Shown here: piece after piece, positions 8,360 to 16,460 of the stretch | Position numbering within the stretch: the stretch's first letter is position 1 | How the letters are laid out: the number at the start of each line of letters is the position of its first letter | NCBI RefSeq assembly: GCF_003182475.1 | Contig: NZ_QGTS01000008.1 | Location: forward strand, 1-64,000 | DNA length: 64,000 bases | Direction: 5' to 3' | Source: Mangrovibacter plantisponsor | GTDB taxonomy: Bacteria; Pseudomonadota; Gammaproteobacteria; Enterobacterales; Enterobacteriaceae | Made by a program: the position numbers and the translations under genes | The notes under the pieces: generated by a model | The model's input: only the letters and a program-made list of their open reading frames with translations | The model's database searches: none | Told to the model about the DNA's origin: nothing

Positions 8360-8998
8360 CTACAGGTATCTGTCAGAATATCGGTAAAATGACATAAAAA
8401 CAGCGATACCATGGTCCACGCGGTTTTCAATTTCGTCATCAGTCAGTTCAGGTTTTACCCCAAGAGTGACTTCAATATTAGTAAATCCAAGCCAAAGTCC
8501 CGTTAAATCATCTGCAGCCATAACGGGTTCACATACCTTGACTTCTTTGCGTAGCACTGCTTGTTTGATAAGTGAAATCAACATCTCCTGCCCCCGGCCT
8601 GGTCCAGCCTTAAAAAATCTTTCGGGAATTTCAGGGAATTTCAACGCAGCACTGGCAATGAGCTTATCCCAGCCAAGTATTTCACGACGATGGATGAAAC
8701 TGACATATCCCATGCCATAGAATTTAAGGGCATCCTCAAATGGCATAGCAAGGCTTTGTTTGAATTGTTCATCACTGATTGTAAGATCAGATTCCCGATG
8801 AATGACCGCCTCAAGAAGCGTACCTTTATCTCCAAAGTAAGCGTATATCGTCGCTTTTGCTACGCCCGCTGCGGCTGCTATATCTTCAGTTGTCACATCA
8901 ATTCCTTGTTGGAGGAACAGCTCACGTGCAGCATTTAAAATTGCTGTCTTTTTAGACCAATCCTTGGGTCTACCTCGTCGTTGTGGGGCCGTAGTCAT
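8360..8998 (-). CDS. TetR/AcrR-family regulator upstream of zwf copy
   Basis: This 212-residue protein opens with QRRGRPKDWSKKTAILNAARELFLQQG. The recognition part is TTEDIAAAAGVAKATIYAYFGDKGTLLEAVI, at about residues 35-66. The C-terminal region resembles the AefR-like TetR_C groups. It precedes the zwf copy on the same strand with an 82-base gap, so the two may be cotranscribed. GGTACT/AGTACC half-sites are clustered directly upstream of its start, suggesting self-regulation. Confidence 0.85.
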   Translation of the reverse strand: MTTAPQRRGRPKDWSKKTAILNAARELFLQQGIDVTTEDIAAAAGVAKATIYAYFGDKGTLLEAVIHRESDLTISDEQFKQSLAMPFEDALKFYGMGYVSFIHRREILGWDKLIASAALKFPEIPERFFKAGPGRGQEMLISLIKQAVLRKEVKVCEPVMAADDLTGLWLGFTNIEVTLGVKPELTDDEIENRVDHGIAVFMSFYRYSDRYL

Positions 8999-9577
8999 AA
9001 TGGTACTACCAGGATAGCCGACATCATCAATCCTCCAGTAAGGCTAATGTGTGCAAAAATATACAATTCAGGGAGGTCCGGGGCTCTTGAAAATCAAAAA
9101 TGTATGGTACTGCCAGTACCGTAAACAAAGTAAAAGCAATATAGTTTCAAGCCCCTAACTGACGGTACTACTTCAGATTAAATACAATGAGTACCGGACC
9201 AACAAGCCGGCAGCTTACGGCAATGATCGCAAAAATATGGTCACAGATGTCGGGTCAATCATAACCAGGATGAGAACCTCCATGTAAAGCAAACAATGCA
9301 TACCAGGGAACCTGAAGAAGTCAGTCAGAATGACAAGAGAAATATACTGTGATTATTTTCCCGTCAAAAACGACGTCATGAAAGAGGCTGCAATCATTAA
9401 CATACCAGTGAGTATATTAAATAGCAATGTATTCAATCACACAATAGCGATTGTGCTGTTTTTCGAAAGATATCGTTTTCGGCACTCCTGCCAAGGGCAG
9501 AAGTTTGCCACTTCACTTTACCCTTGACAGTACCCTTGTCATATTTACAACACACGCATTCCCCTACCGGAGAGATT
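8999..9577. other. Intergenic region with repeated GGTACT/AGTACC dyads
   Basis: No gene is supported in these 579 bases; an open frame at 9330-9527 lacks a ribosome site and any recognisable feature. The left 200 bases carry three dyads built from the same half-site, annotated separately. The right half is A/T-rich and would hold the 3' flank of the AaeB-like gene, which ends at 9578. Confidence 0.5.
9001..9195. promoter_or_regulatory. Cluster of GGTACT dyads, probable operator of the TetR gene
   Basis: TGGTA-C-TACCA is a perfect palindrome at 9001-9011, directly before the regulator's ATG. GGTACT-gcc-AGTACC is a second at 9106-9120. A third GGTACT (9164-9169) and an AGTACC (9190-9195) form a spaced pair. 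The reuse of one half-site across 195 bases next to a TetR gene suggests multiple dimer binding. Recognition by that TetR is inference. Confidence 0.5.
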
Positions 9578-11533
9578 CTAAATATAGATAAAAGAATCCT
9601 CATACTGCTCAAGAAGAACAACCATCCGCTCCAACTTTTGATGCAATGACTGTTCGCCACCCTGACCAGGTGAACCGGTTAAGTAGTCTTTAAGCTCAGA
9701 CATTAATCTTGTAAAACTCTCTCGTCGTTGAGGGGGTTGGTCAGCTGAGACAAGCCTGCGGGCAATCACTCGTAGATTTGACCGTAGATGTGAGAGCGCC
9801 TGACTGTCCTGAACCGAAATGGTTGTGAACTGCTGGTAGCTGAGAATAAGAGTCAGTGCAATACGATATTTATTGATATCCTGGGGGAACAAATTCTGAA
9901 GTAAGCCCAGTTGTTGATACATGGCCGGGAGGTGATTCCGATGACGACGACTTTTATCTGACCCCAGAGCAGATATTGCGGAATACATTAATCTATTAAG
10001 AATTTTTCTCCCCGTATGCTTTCTTGCATTATCAGGTATCAGTAGAATCACAGCCAGTGCAAGACAGCTTCCGATAATCTGACCGAGGACGTTATCAAGA
10101 AATACCGAAAAATGAAAAGCCATTGGCTTGTCGATCGTAACAGCATTCAGGATTCCCGCAAATGCCCCCATTGTACCCAGCTGCCGTTTCTGCAAAAAAA
10201 GACCGCAGACAAATGCAACGACGCCCATAGTAAGGCACAATAACGTCATGCTTTGTTGTGTTGCTGGCAATATAATCGTGTAAATCACCAGAGCGACTGG
10301 TGCAGCAACTGTCATACCATAGACAAAGTCTTTTGCGACTGCGAGTGGATTAGGGGATCTCATCGCAAGGGCTGTAACAACCCCAAGCAGGATCATACAA
10401 CTACTCCCTGATGTCCATCCGGTATAAAGCCAGAATAGTGCAGCCGTTGCTGTAGCAAGAAAGGTTCTGATACCGTTAATCATTGCATGACGTGTTTCTG
10501 CAGAGCGTGTGGATTTAACGACCTCCCGGCGTAGGATATCTTTCTCAAGAGTGAAAATTCTGGCATTTGATTTTACACCGTTGAGTAATAGCAAATATTC
10601 CGTTGCCGCTCCCACCCATCGACTTAGCATGACAGGCTTACTTCCGGAGTCAGCGGTCGTCAGTATATGACGCAGAACTTTCATGCTACTGTGTATGTCA
10701 TTGACACCTTTAGCTTCTTTCTCAAAAAGCAAACTGTACTGAAGTGGAATAACCCCGGATGTATCGCGCTGCATAAGAAAAATCTCTATAGCATGGGTAA
10801 TAAGCGTCAGGGACAGGTCTTGAATAGCCGACAGACGCTGACAGGCATTACTCCACCGTGAAGACTCAAGCCTGAGCTGGTCTGTCATGTTTCTGAGTGT
10901 GTGGGTTCTACGAACGAGCTCAGCCCAGACAGCGTCAACTTCTTCGCGGTCGTGCTGGCAAACACAAATCCTGAGTAACCGATAATGCATGACAAGAAGA
11001 GAATCAGCTTCATTATCAATCGCTTGCTTTATTGAACGTGGTGAGAAAATAAGGTCAGCAAGCATTGTGCATAGAATACCCAGAACAATTTCACTACAGC
11101 GCTCAATTGCGTATATGGGGGCCAGAACAAGGTGCCCACTGGACTGGATAGTAACAATGACAGTGAGCGCGGTGTAGCTGGCTGTTGCCATTGCACTGGC
11201 ATTTTCAATTCTGGCCAGTGATGATAACCATACACAGAATCCCGCCCATATACAGGCCAGTAACATCAGCAGAAAGGGAGCCTGTACGGTAAATATGATT
11301 AGCGTCAGGGCAGCTACACTGCCAAAAAATGTCCCTACAATGCGTAAAATGCCCCTGTAACGCAAGGCTCCGGAATATGGATCCCCCCCGGCTGCAAATG
11401 CAGTCCCTCCGGCAACAATGCCTGCTGTCATTATCGCCCAACGGGGCATCTCAAGGTTAAGGTAAAAACCGATTACCATTGCTGAAAGAACGGAAAAAGT
11501 CAGTTTTAGAGGGAATCTTATATAATCAAACAT
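9578..11533 (-). CDS. FUSC-family aromatic acid exporter subunit, AaeB-like
   Basis: The 651-residue inner-membrane protein has the two-halves architecture of AaeB/FUSC transporters. A first cluster of about five membrane segments spans residues 10-165, a soluble helical domain about 170-345, a second membrane cluster about 355-500, and a cytoplasmic tail the remainder. AaeB of E. coli (about 655 residues) works with the adaptor AaeA to expel hydroxybenzoic acids. The adaptor gene lies eight bases upstream on the same strand. A divergent LysR regulator completes an aaeRAB-like unit, but no aaeX was seen. Family identity is confident; calling it orthologous to aaeB is not, since the usual aae locus is elsewhere. 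Confidence 0.85.
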   Translation of the reverse strand: MFDYIRFPLKLTFSVLSAMVIGFYLNLEMPRWAIMTAGIVAGGTAFAAGGDPYSGALRYRGILRIVGTFFGSVAALTLIIFTVQAPFLLMLLACIWAGFCVWLSSLARIENASAMATASYTALTVIVTIQSSGHLVLAPIYAIERCSEIVLGILCTMLADLIFSPRSIKQAIDNEADSLLVMHYRLLRICVCQHDREEVDAVWAELVRRTHTLRNMTDQLRLESSRWSNACQRLSAIQDLSLTLITHAIEIFLMQRDTSGVIPLQYSLLFEKEAKGVNDIHSSMKVLRHILTTADSGSKPVMLSRWVGAATEYLLLLNGVKSNARIFTLEKDILRREVVKSTRSAETRHAMINGIRTFLATATAALFWLYTGWTSGSSCMILLGVVTALAMRSPNPLAVAKDFVYGMTVAAPVALVIYTIILPATQQSMTLLCLTMGVVAFVCGLFLQKRQLGTMGAFAGILNAVTIDKPMAFHFSVFLDNVLGQIIGSCLALAVILLIPDNARKHTGRKILNRLMYSAISALGSDKSRRHRNHLPAMYQQLGLLQNLFPQDINKYRIALTLILSYQQFTTISVQDSQALSHLRSNLRVIARRLVSADQPPQRRESFTRLMSELKDYLTGSPGQGGEQSLHQKLERMVVLLEQYEDSFIYI

Positions 11534-11541
11534 GTCAGAAT

Positions 11542-12483
11542 TCAGCCAAACTCGTGGAGTCGTTTCAGGAAAGAGGTCAGTGATAATGAATATCCGGGCT
11601 GCAGCCCTTTATTTTCGTTAAACACGACTGTTGCCGTGGTGCCGGCAGGGAATGTATTTCCAGGATCTTTGTTCAAACGGATTCGAATGGGTATGCGCTG
11701 AGCCAGCCTTACCCATTCAAGATTAGAATTCACCTCTGAGATACCTTTTGTGTCTGCACCGAGGTTTATCGTCGTGACACCGGCCGCGTAACTATCCACA
11801 ACACCTGACAGAGTGACCGCACTTCCAAGAGGAGTTATTAGGGCTTCAGCACCCGGCATGATAGCGTCAAATTTCGTTTCTTCGAGATAAGCAATAACAT
11901 AAAAAGAACATTTCTTAACCAGAGTTACACCCTTTTTTCCCCTATGGATATACTCACCCTTGTAGATGTTCAGATTCGTAATCCACCCATCAGCAGGAGC
12001 CCTTATCAGGGTCCGTTCAAGATCGATTTTAGCGAGATTCTTAACGGCCACAGATTTTGCCCAATGATATTCACTGGACAGAGCTTCGCTCAACGCCTTA
12101 TCAAGTGCTTCACGAGAAAGAATTGATGTACCAAGTTTTTCACGCCTGGCAAATTCGTGACGTTTTTCCGCCATAATTGCCGCATAGTAAGCCGATGTTG
12201 ATTGTGCTTGTTTCAATGCCTGGGTATAACGACTGGCGTCCACTGAGTACAGGATATCCCCCTCTTTAACCATTTGATTATCATGCACATAAACGTCATT
12301 TATCAGGCCGCTGACATCAGGAGAAACAGAAACAATATCTGCCGCAAAATACGCATCACGAGTCCACGGTGATTTGGTATAAAAAATCCAGGTCTTGTAC
12401 ACAGCTATAAGGGCGACAAGAGATATTGTCAGAGTAATAGCTGCTCGCAACAGCATGTTAAGTTTTAAATACGACACCCACAC
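11542..12483 (-). CDS. HlyD-family membrane fusion protein, AaeA-like
   Basis: The 313-residue periplasmic adaptor matches AaeA along its length. There is an N-terminal membrane anchor at about residues 9-30, then the characteristic YTKSPWTRDAYF. A barrel/biotinyl-like segment follows with VSPDVSGLINDVYVHDNQMVKEGD, then RTLIRAPADGWITNLNIYKGE and SNLEWVRLAQRIPIRI. It ends LHEFG, close to the LREFG end of E. coli AaeA. The listed start is a GTG at 12483; an ATG nine codons later is possible. It should link the AaeB-like pump to the outer membrane. The operon is divergent from the LysR gene at 12892. Confidence 0.85.
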   Translation of the reverse strand: MWVSYLKLNMLLRAAITLTISLVALIAVYKTWIFYTKSPWTRDAYFAADIVSVSPDVSGLINDVYVHDNQMVKEGDILYSVDASRYTQALKQAQSTSAYYAAIMAEKRHEFARREKLGTSILSREALDKALSEALSSEYHWAKSVAVKNLAKIDLERTLIRAPADGWITNLNIYKGEYIHRGKKGVTLVKKCSFYVIAYLEETKFDAIMPGAEALITPLGSAVTLSGVVDSYAAGVTTINLGADTKGISEVNSNLEWVRLAQRIPIRIRLNKDPGNTFPAGTTATVVFNENKGLQPGYSLSLTSFLKRLHEFG

Positions 12484-12891
12484 CTCAAGTCAATAATCAC
12501 ATAAAAAGAAAATGGTAAGAAAAATCCATGGCATATCCTTGAGAACGGGAACACGGTCAGAGGAGTGTTAAATTATGACATTCCCACACTTCAGGCATGG
12601 ATAAGAGGCCACACAGAATGAATGGAAGATTGTTTAAATTTCTTAACTAAAGGTCATTTCAACTTTGCATACAGTCATAAATACATTAAGGTTCAGTCAG
12701 ATTTTCAGTTACTGCTAATGAAGATGATAAAATATAGTTTCAGCTTGTGTTTTATCACGTGATTTATGTAATCAATTGATATAAATCACAAAATTATAGT
12801 CAATCATAGACCATGACCGAGAGAGGATAGCGTCCATGCCAGAAAATTATAATCGAAACTTGTCAAACATATTTTTTAGTCAGGATCAATA
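12484..12891. other. Divergent promoter region between AaeA-like and LysR genes
   Basis: This 408-base A/T-rich spacer contains no convincing gene, and in particular no aaeX-like ORF, which normally begins the aae operon. Its notable content is the nested dyad at 12754-12789. Confidence 0.5.
12754..12789. promoter_or_regulatory. Nested palindromes, probable LysR-type binding site
   Basis: GTGATTTAT (12759-12767) pairs perfectly with ATAAATCAC (12781-12789). The spacer between them contains the palindrome ATCAATTGAT (12771-12780), and ATCACGTGAT (12754-12763) overlaps the left arm. The block lies 103 bases before the LysR start and about 270 bases before the exporter operon. Its T-rich/A-rich arms fit LysR recognition. 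Which gene it controls is inferred. Confidence 0.5.
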
Positions 12892-13815
12892 ATGGAAAGG
12901 CTGCGAAGCATGGCTATCTTTGTTAAGGTAGTCGAATCAGGTTCATTTACAGAGGCGGCCCGCCAAATCGCATTAAGCGTATCTTCTGTAAGTATTATTA
13001 TTGCGAAGCTTGAAGATGGACTGCAGGTAAAATTATTAAACCGAACCACACGAAAGCTCTCATTAACGGAAGCTGGGAAAGTGTTTTATCAGGGCTGTAG
13101 ACGTACGCTGGATGAAGCTAAGCAAGCCCAGGAAGACATGTTTGCATTTCATAACAACCCGGTGGGCGTTTTACGCATTGGCTGTTCACCCACAATGGCA
13201 CAATATGTACTCACACAGATGAGCACACAGTTTCTCAGTGAATTCACTGGACTAAGTCTTAACCTCATGACAGGAGTTCCTGCCCCAGACCTTATCGCTA
13301 ACGGTCTTGATCTGATAATCAGATTTGGTGAACTGGAAGATTCAGGATTATATTCTAAAAGAATTGGTATAATGCCCATGGTCATTTGCAGTGCCCGGGG
13401 TTATCTTATTAAAAATGGCAGGCCGGAGTCCCCTGACGTTATTGATAAATTTGACTGGCTTGAATACTGTGTCAAGCCAGATAATATTATCACACTAATA
13501 TCCCCACAAGGTCATAGTATCTGTCTTTCCCCGGAAGGACGTTTTTCTACAAATGATCCAATTGCACTTATTAACTGGCTAAAATTAGGAAATGGACTAG
13601 CTTATGTCCCTTTACCCTGGATACTGGAAGAAGTCCGAAAAGGAGATATAGAGATTCTGTTTCGTGAGTACAAAGCAGAAGTACGCCCTGTATACGCCCT
13701 TCATGCTGCAAGAGGCAGGCTCTCTGTCAAGGTGAAGTCCTGTATTAACTATCTCATCACCTATTTTTCTCATATAGAAAAAGAGTGTGTAGAACTAATG
13801 TCATTACATAAATAG
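12892..13815 (+). CDS. LysR-family regulator, AaeR-like
   Basis: The protein has 307 residues. The N-terminal winged HTH is MAIFVKVVESGSFTEAARQIALSVSSVSIIIAKLEDGLQVKLLNRTTRKLSLTEAG, interrupted here only for reading: the helix core is FTEAARQIALSVSSVS. An effector domain follows from about residue 90. Start ATG 12892 fits the canonical LysR beginning. It is divergent from the AaeA/AaeB-like exporter operon, the same arrangement as aaeR beside aaeXAB. It probably activates that operon in response to an aromatic acid; the ligand cannot be read. Codon use is A/T-richer than the backbone genes. Confidence 0.85.
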   Translation: MERLRSMAIFVKVVESGSFTEAARQIALSVSSVSIIIAKLEDGLQVKLLNRTTRKLSLTEAGKVFYQGCRRTLDEAKQAQEDMFAFHNNPVGVLRIGCSPTMAQYVLTQMSTQFLSEFTGLSLNLMTGVPAPDLIANGLDLIIRFGELEDSGLYSKRIGIMPMVICSARGYLIKNGRPESPDVIDKFDWLEYCVKPDNIITLISPQGHSICLSPEGRFSTNDPIALINWLKLGNGLAYVPLPWILEEVRKGDIEILFREYKAEVRPVYALHAARGRLSVKVKSCINYLITYFSHIEKECVELMSLHK

Positions 13816-13915
13816 AATAATACCCAATGAGTAGCCACCTTCAGCAATAATGAATACCCTTAGGTGCCGTCTGGACTTAACAGAATACTACCCTGCAAGA
13901 GTTTTCTTAAATAAA

Positions 13916-13933
13916 AAGCCCGTATTCGGGCTT
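13916..13933 (-). terminator. Terminator of the MdaB-like gene
   Basis: AAGCCCG and CGGGCTT form a stem around TATT. On the minus strand the stem is followed by TTTTTAT, right for termination of the gene that ends at 13941. Confidence 0.7.
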
Positions 13934-13940
13934 GAAAATT

Positions 13941-14522
13941 TTAAGAAAACGTGCCTTCCAGATGTTGTCTAAAACGTTTAATCTCATTATCTACATCTGG
14001 AGCTTTAACCACATCATTTGTGATAAATGTAGGTAACGGTTTCATTCCCAAAAACTGATTCGCCTTATGAAAATGCAGATAAACACCGTCAACACCCATG
14101 CCTTCAAAGAACTGTTTCGGATCGACAAATGCTTCCAATGGTGCGTTCCAGGTCAGTGAAAGCATGTATTTCTTATCATTCAAAAGCCCGCCAGATCCAT
14201 ATTTCTGAGCAGCGTCAGTGCGCGTACGACCATCACTTTCATACAGGGAACCATGACCCGCGGTAAACACCTCATCGATCCATTTTTTAACGGTCCATGG
14301 TTCACCCATCCACCAACCCGGCATTTGATAAAGCAAAATGTCATTATCAAGAATTTTTTTAATCTCAGTCTGAGGATCAAAATCACTGTCAGCATCTGTC
14401 ACAGACACATGGTGCCCCAGATGACTTAAAACCTCTTTTGCAGTATGCACATAAAGTTTGTTCAGTTCACCTTTTGCAAAATCAAAACTTTTGGCACCAT
14501 TGATAATCAGGATGTTACTCAT
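13941..14522 (-). CDS. NAD(P)H quinone oxidoreductase, MdaB-like
   Basis: The 193-residue flavodoxin-like protein is collinear with MdaB of E. coli (193 residues). It shares MSNILIINGAKSF at the N-terminus, YQMPGWWMGEPWTVKKWIDEVF, GRTRTDAAQKYGSGGLL, YMLSLTWNAPLEAF and HKANQFLGMKPLPTF. Such FAD enzymes reduce quinones by two electrons and protect against electrophiles. It is not beside ygiN as mdaB usually is, so I regard it as a paralogue. A perfect ten-base inverted repeat 87 bases before the start is a probable operator, and a terminator follows the gene. Single-gene transcription is likely. Confidence 0.88.
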   Translation of the reverse strand: MSNILIINGAKSFDFAKGELNKLYVHTAKEVLSHLGHHVSVTDADSDFDPQTEIKKILDNDILLYQMPGWWMGEPWTVKKWIDEVFTAGHGSLYESDGRTRTDAAQKYGSGGLLNDKKYMLSLTWNAPLEAFVDPKQFFEGMGVDGVYLHFHKANQFLGMKPLPTFITNDVVKAPDVDNEIKRFRQHLEGTFS

Positions 14523-14909
14523 AAATCACTGCCTTTTCATAATATTGAGGACATAACAAAATCTATCCATTTACCCTTAACAACCCGATAAGCTGGATAA
14601 AAAAACAATTAATATACTCATCAGTATATTAATTAAATGGTGTGCCGACAAGAGTGATTCATGCTCACCACGTGAGGCACCCCTCTGCCTAAGAGGTAAA
14701 ATTACAGGCAACCAGATGTCAGGTGCATATCCCTGCATACCAGAACAGCGGTTTTTCGATAAACAGCCCCCACCATCCACCAGTTTTGCAGACAGGATAA
14801 TGAAGATGTGAAGAACCTGAATTGGCGGGATGAAGGATTTTCGGTGGTGGGGAATGGTAGTAGTACCCTCCCCATGTAATGCAGTCTGACTTACTACAAG
14901 ACAGTCATA
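14523..14909. other. Spacer between MdaB-like and EmrB-like genes
   Basis: No gene is supported in these 387 bases. The right part is the 3' flank of the EmrB-like gene; the left part is the promoter region of the MdaB-like gene and includes the dyad at 14609-14632. Confidence 0.5.
14609..14632. promoter_or_regulatory. Perfect 10+4+10 inverted repeat before MdaB-like gene
   Basis: TTAATATACT at 14609-14618 and AGTATATTAA at 14623-14632 are exact inverted copies around CATC. The position 87 to 110 bases upstream of the start suggests an operator or promoter element for the quinone reductase. The cognate regulator is not obvious. Confidence 0.5.
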
Positions 14910-16451
14910 TTAATGCCCTGACACGGGAGATTCGTTTGATAATTTTGGCTTCACAAATGGTGGACGGGTAAACCAGATAATACCGATGAGCCCCAGAAAC
15001 CCCCACCCCAATAGCCAGAAGTAATCAATAGTTGACATCATGTAAGCCTGTGTCTCTATGGTTTTGTCGACCATTGCGAAGTGTTGTTCACTCGGGCCAC
15101 CTAGTTTATTCAGATAGTCCAGCGTTTCCGGACTGTAGCGTGAAACATTTTCCGTCAGATTTGCGTGGTGAATAATTTCTCTCCGTTGCCATATCCATGT
15201 GGTTAATGACGATGCAAACGAGCCCCCCAGTACTCGGAAAAACGTAGCCAGACCGGATCCCTCAGCAACTTCACTACCATTAAGATTCGACAGAACAATA
15301 GTGGTTAATGGCATAAAGAAAAACGCAACACCTATACCCATAAACAATTGCACACTGGCTATAGTGTTGAAGTCGACATGTGTATTGAATTGCGCGCGCA
15401 TCAGGCAGGAGGCTGACATGGTCAGGAATGAAATCGTCGTCAGGATTCGCAAATCGACGCGTGTGGCATACTTACCAATAATCGGTGTGAGCAACAAGGG
15501 TAAGAACCCCATCGGCGCAGCAGCCAATCCTGCCCATGTTGCTGTATATCCCATCTGTGTTTGCAGCCATTGAGGCAAAATGATATTGATGGCGAAGAAA
15601 GCTGCATAGCCCAGCATCAATGCCAGCGTACCGATAGCAAAATTCCGGTCTTTAAACAAGCGCAAGTTCACTATTGGGTGACGCTCATCCAGTTCCCAGA
15701 TAACAAACGTAATCAGACTTATCGCAGAAACAATTGACATCACCAGGATAGGGGTAGACGAGAACCAGTCTTCGTCGTTGCCTTTATCCAGTACAACCTG
15801 TAACAGGCCCACACCAAGAACTAACAGCGCAATGCCTATATAGTCAATGGGGAGAGACTGTGTTTCCTCCTTACGGTCACGCAGTTGTGACCAGACCGCT
15901 ACTGCAGCAAAGATTCCTATAGGCACATTGATATAGAAGATCCAGGGCCAGGAATAGTTATCCGTTATCCATCCCCCCGTAATAGGACCAACTATAGGAG
16001 CGACAACAGTGACCATAGAGAGAAGAGCCAGTGCCATGCTCCGTTTCATTGGCGGAAATATCACAAGTAGCAACGTCTGACACATTGGGAACATCGGCCC
16101 GGCAAAAAAGCCCTGTAATGCCCGAAAGATAATAAGCTCTGTCATACTGTGAGCTAAACCGCACAAGAACGATGTCAGCGTAAAAAAGACAACGGAGCCT
16201 ATAAATAATTTCAACTGACCAAATTGCCGGGTAAACCAGCCCGTAAGTGGGAGAGCGATCGCATTGCATACGGCAAAAGAGGTAATAACCCAAGTGCCCT
16301 GGTCTGAACTGACTCCAAGGTTACCTGAGATTGTAGGTAACGCCACATTCGCGATAGTCGAGTCCAGCACCTGCATAAACGTTGCCAGTGACAAAGCCAG
16401 GGTAGCGAGAAAAAGGTTGGGGGGAGTAAAGGCCGCTTTTTGTTCTGACAT
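14910..16451 (-). CDS. DHA2-family multidrug efflux permease, EmrB-like
   Basis: The 513-residue protein has the length and 14 membrane segments of EmrB. LDSTIANVALPTISGNLG at about residues 29-46 is the DHA2 motif D1, FRALQGFFAGPM is motif B region, and GPITGGWITDNYSWPWIFYINVPIG is motif C and its continuation. It is the proton-driven inner-membrane component of a tripartite pump. Its adaptor gene lies nine bases upstream and a MarR regulator precedes that, giving an emrRAB-like operon. The usual enterobacterial emrRAB sits near gshA/luxS, so this is probably a paralogous set. Substrates are likely hydrophobic or uncoupler-like, by family knowledge only. Confidence 0.9.
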   Translation of the reverse strand: MSEQKAAFTPPNLFLATLALSLATFMQVLDSTIANVALPTISGNLGVSSDQGTWVITSFAVCNAIALPLTGWFTRQFGQLKLFIGSVVFFTLTSFLCGLAHSMTELIIFRALQGFFAGPMFPMCQTLLLVIFPPMKRSMALALLSMVTVVAPIVGPITGGWITDNYSWPWIFYINVPIGIFAAVAVWSQLRDRKEETQSLPIDYIGIALLVLGVGLLQVVLDKGNDEDWFSSTPILVMSIVSAISLITFVIWELDERHPIVNLRLFKDRNFAIGTLALMLGYAAFFAINIILPQWLQTQMGYTATWAGLAAAPMGFLPLLLTPIIGKYATRVDLRILTTISFLTMSASCLMRAQFNTHVDFNTIASVQLFMGIGVAFFFMPLTTIVLSNLNGSEVAEGSGLATFFRVLGGSFASSLTTWIWQRREIIHHANLTENVSRYSPETLDYLNKLGGPSEQHFAMVDKTIETQAYMMSTIDYFWLLGWGFLGLIGIIWFTRPPFVKPKLSNESPVSGH

Positions 16452-16460
16452 TATGCCTCT

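Noticed and set aside
9330-9527. Open frame of 65 codons between TetR and AaeB-like genes.
   Set aside because: It has no ribosome site, no recognisable motif and unusual composition; left out as a chance frame.
12484-12891. A possible aaeX gene upstream of the AaeA-like gene.
   Set aside because: No frame in this spacer resembles the 67-residue two-segment AaeX protein.
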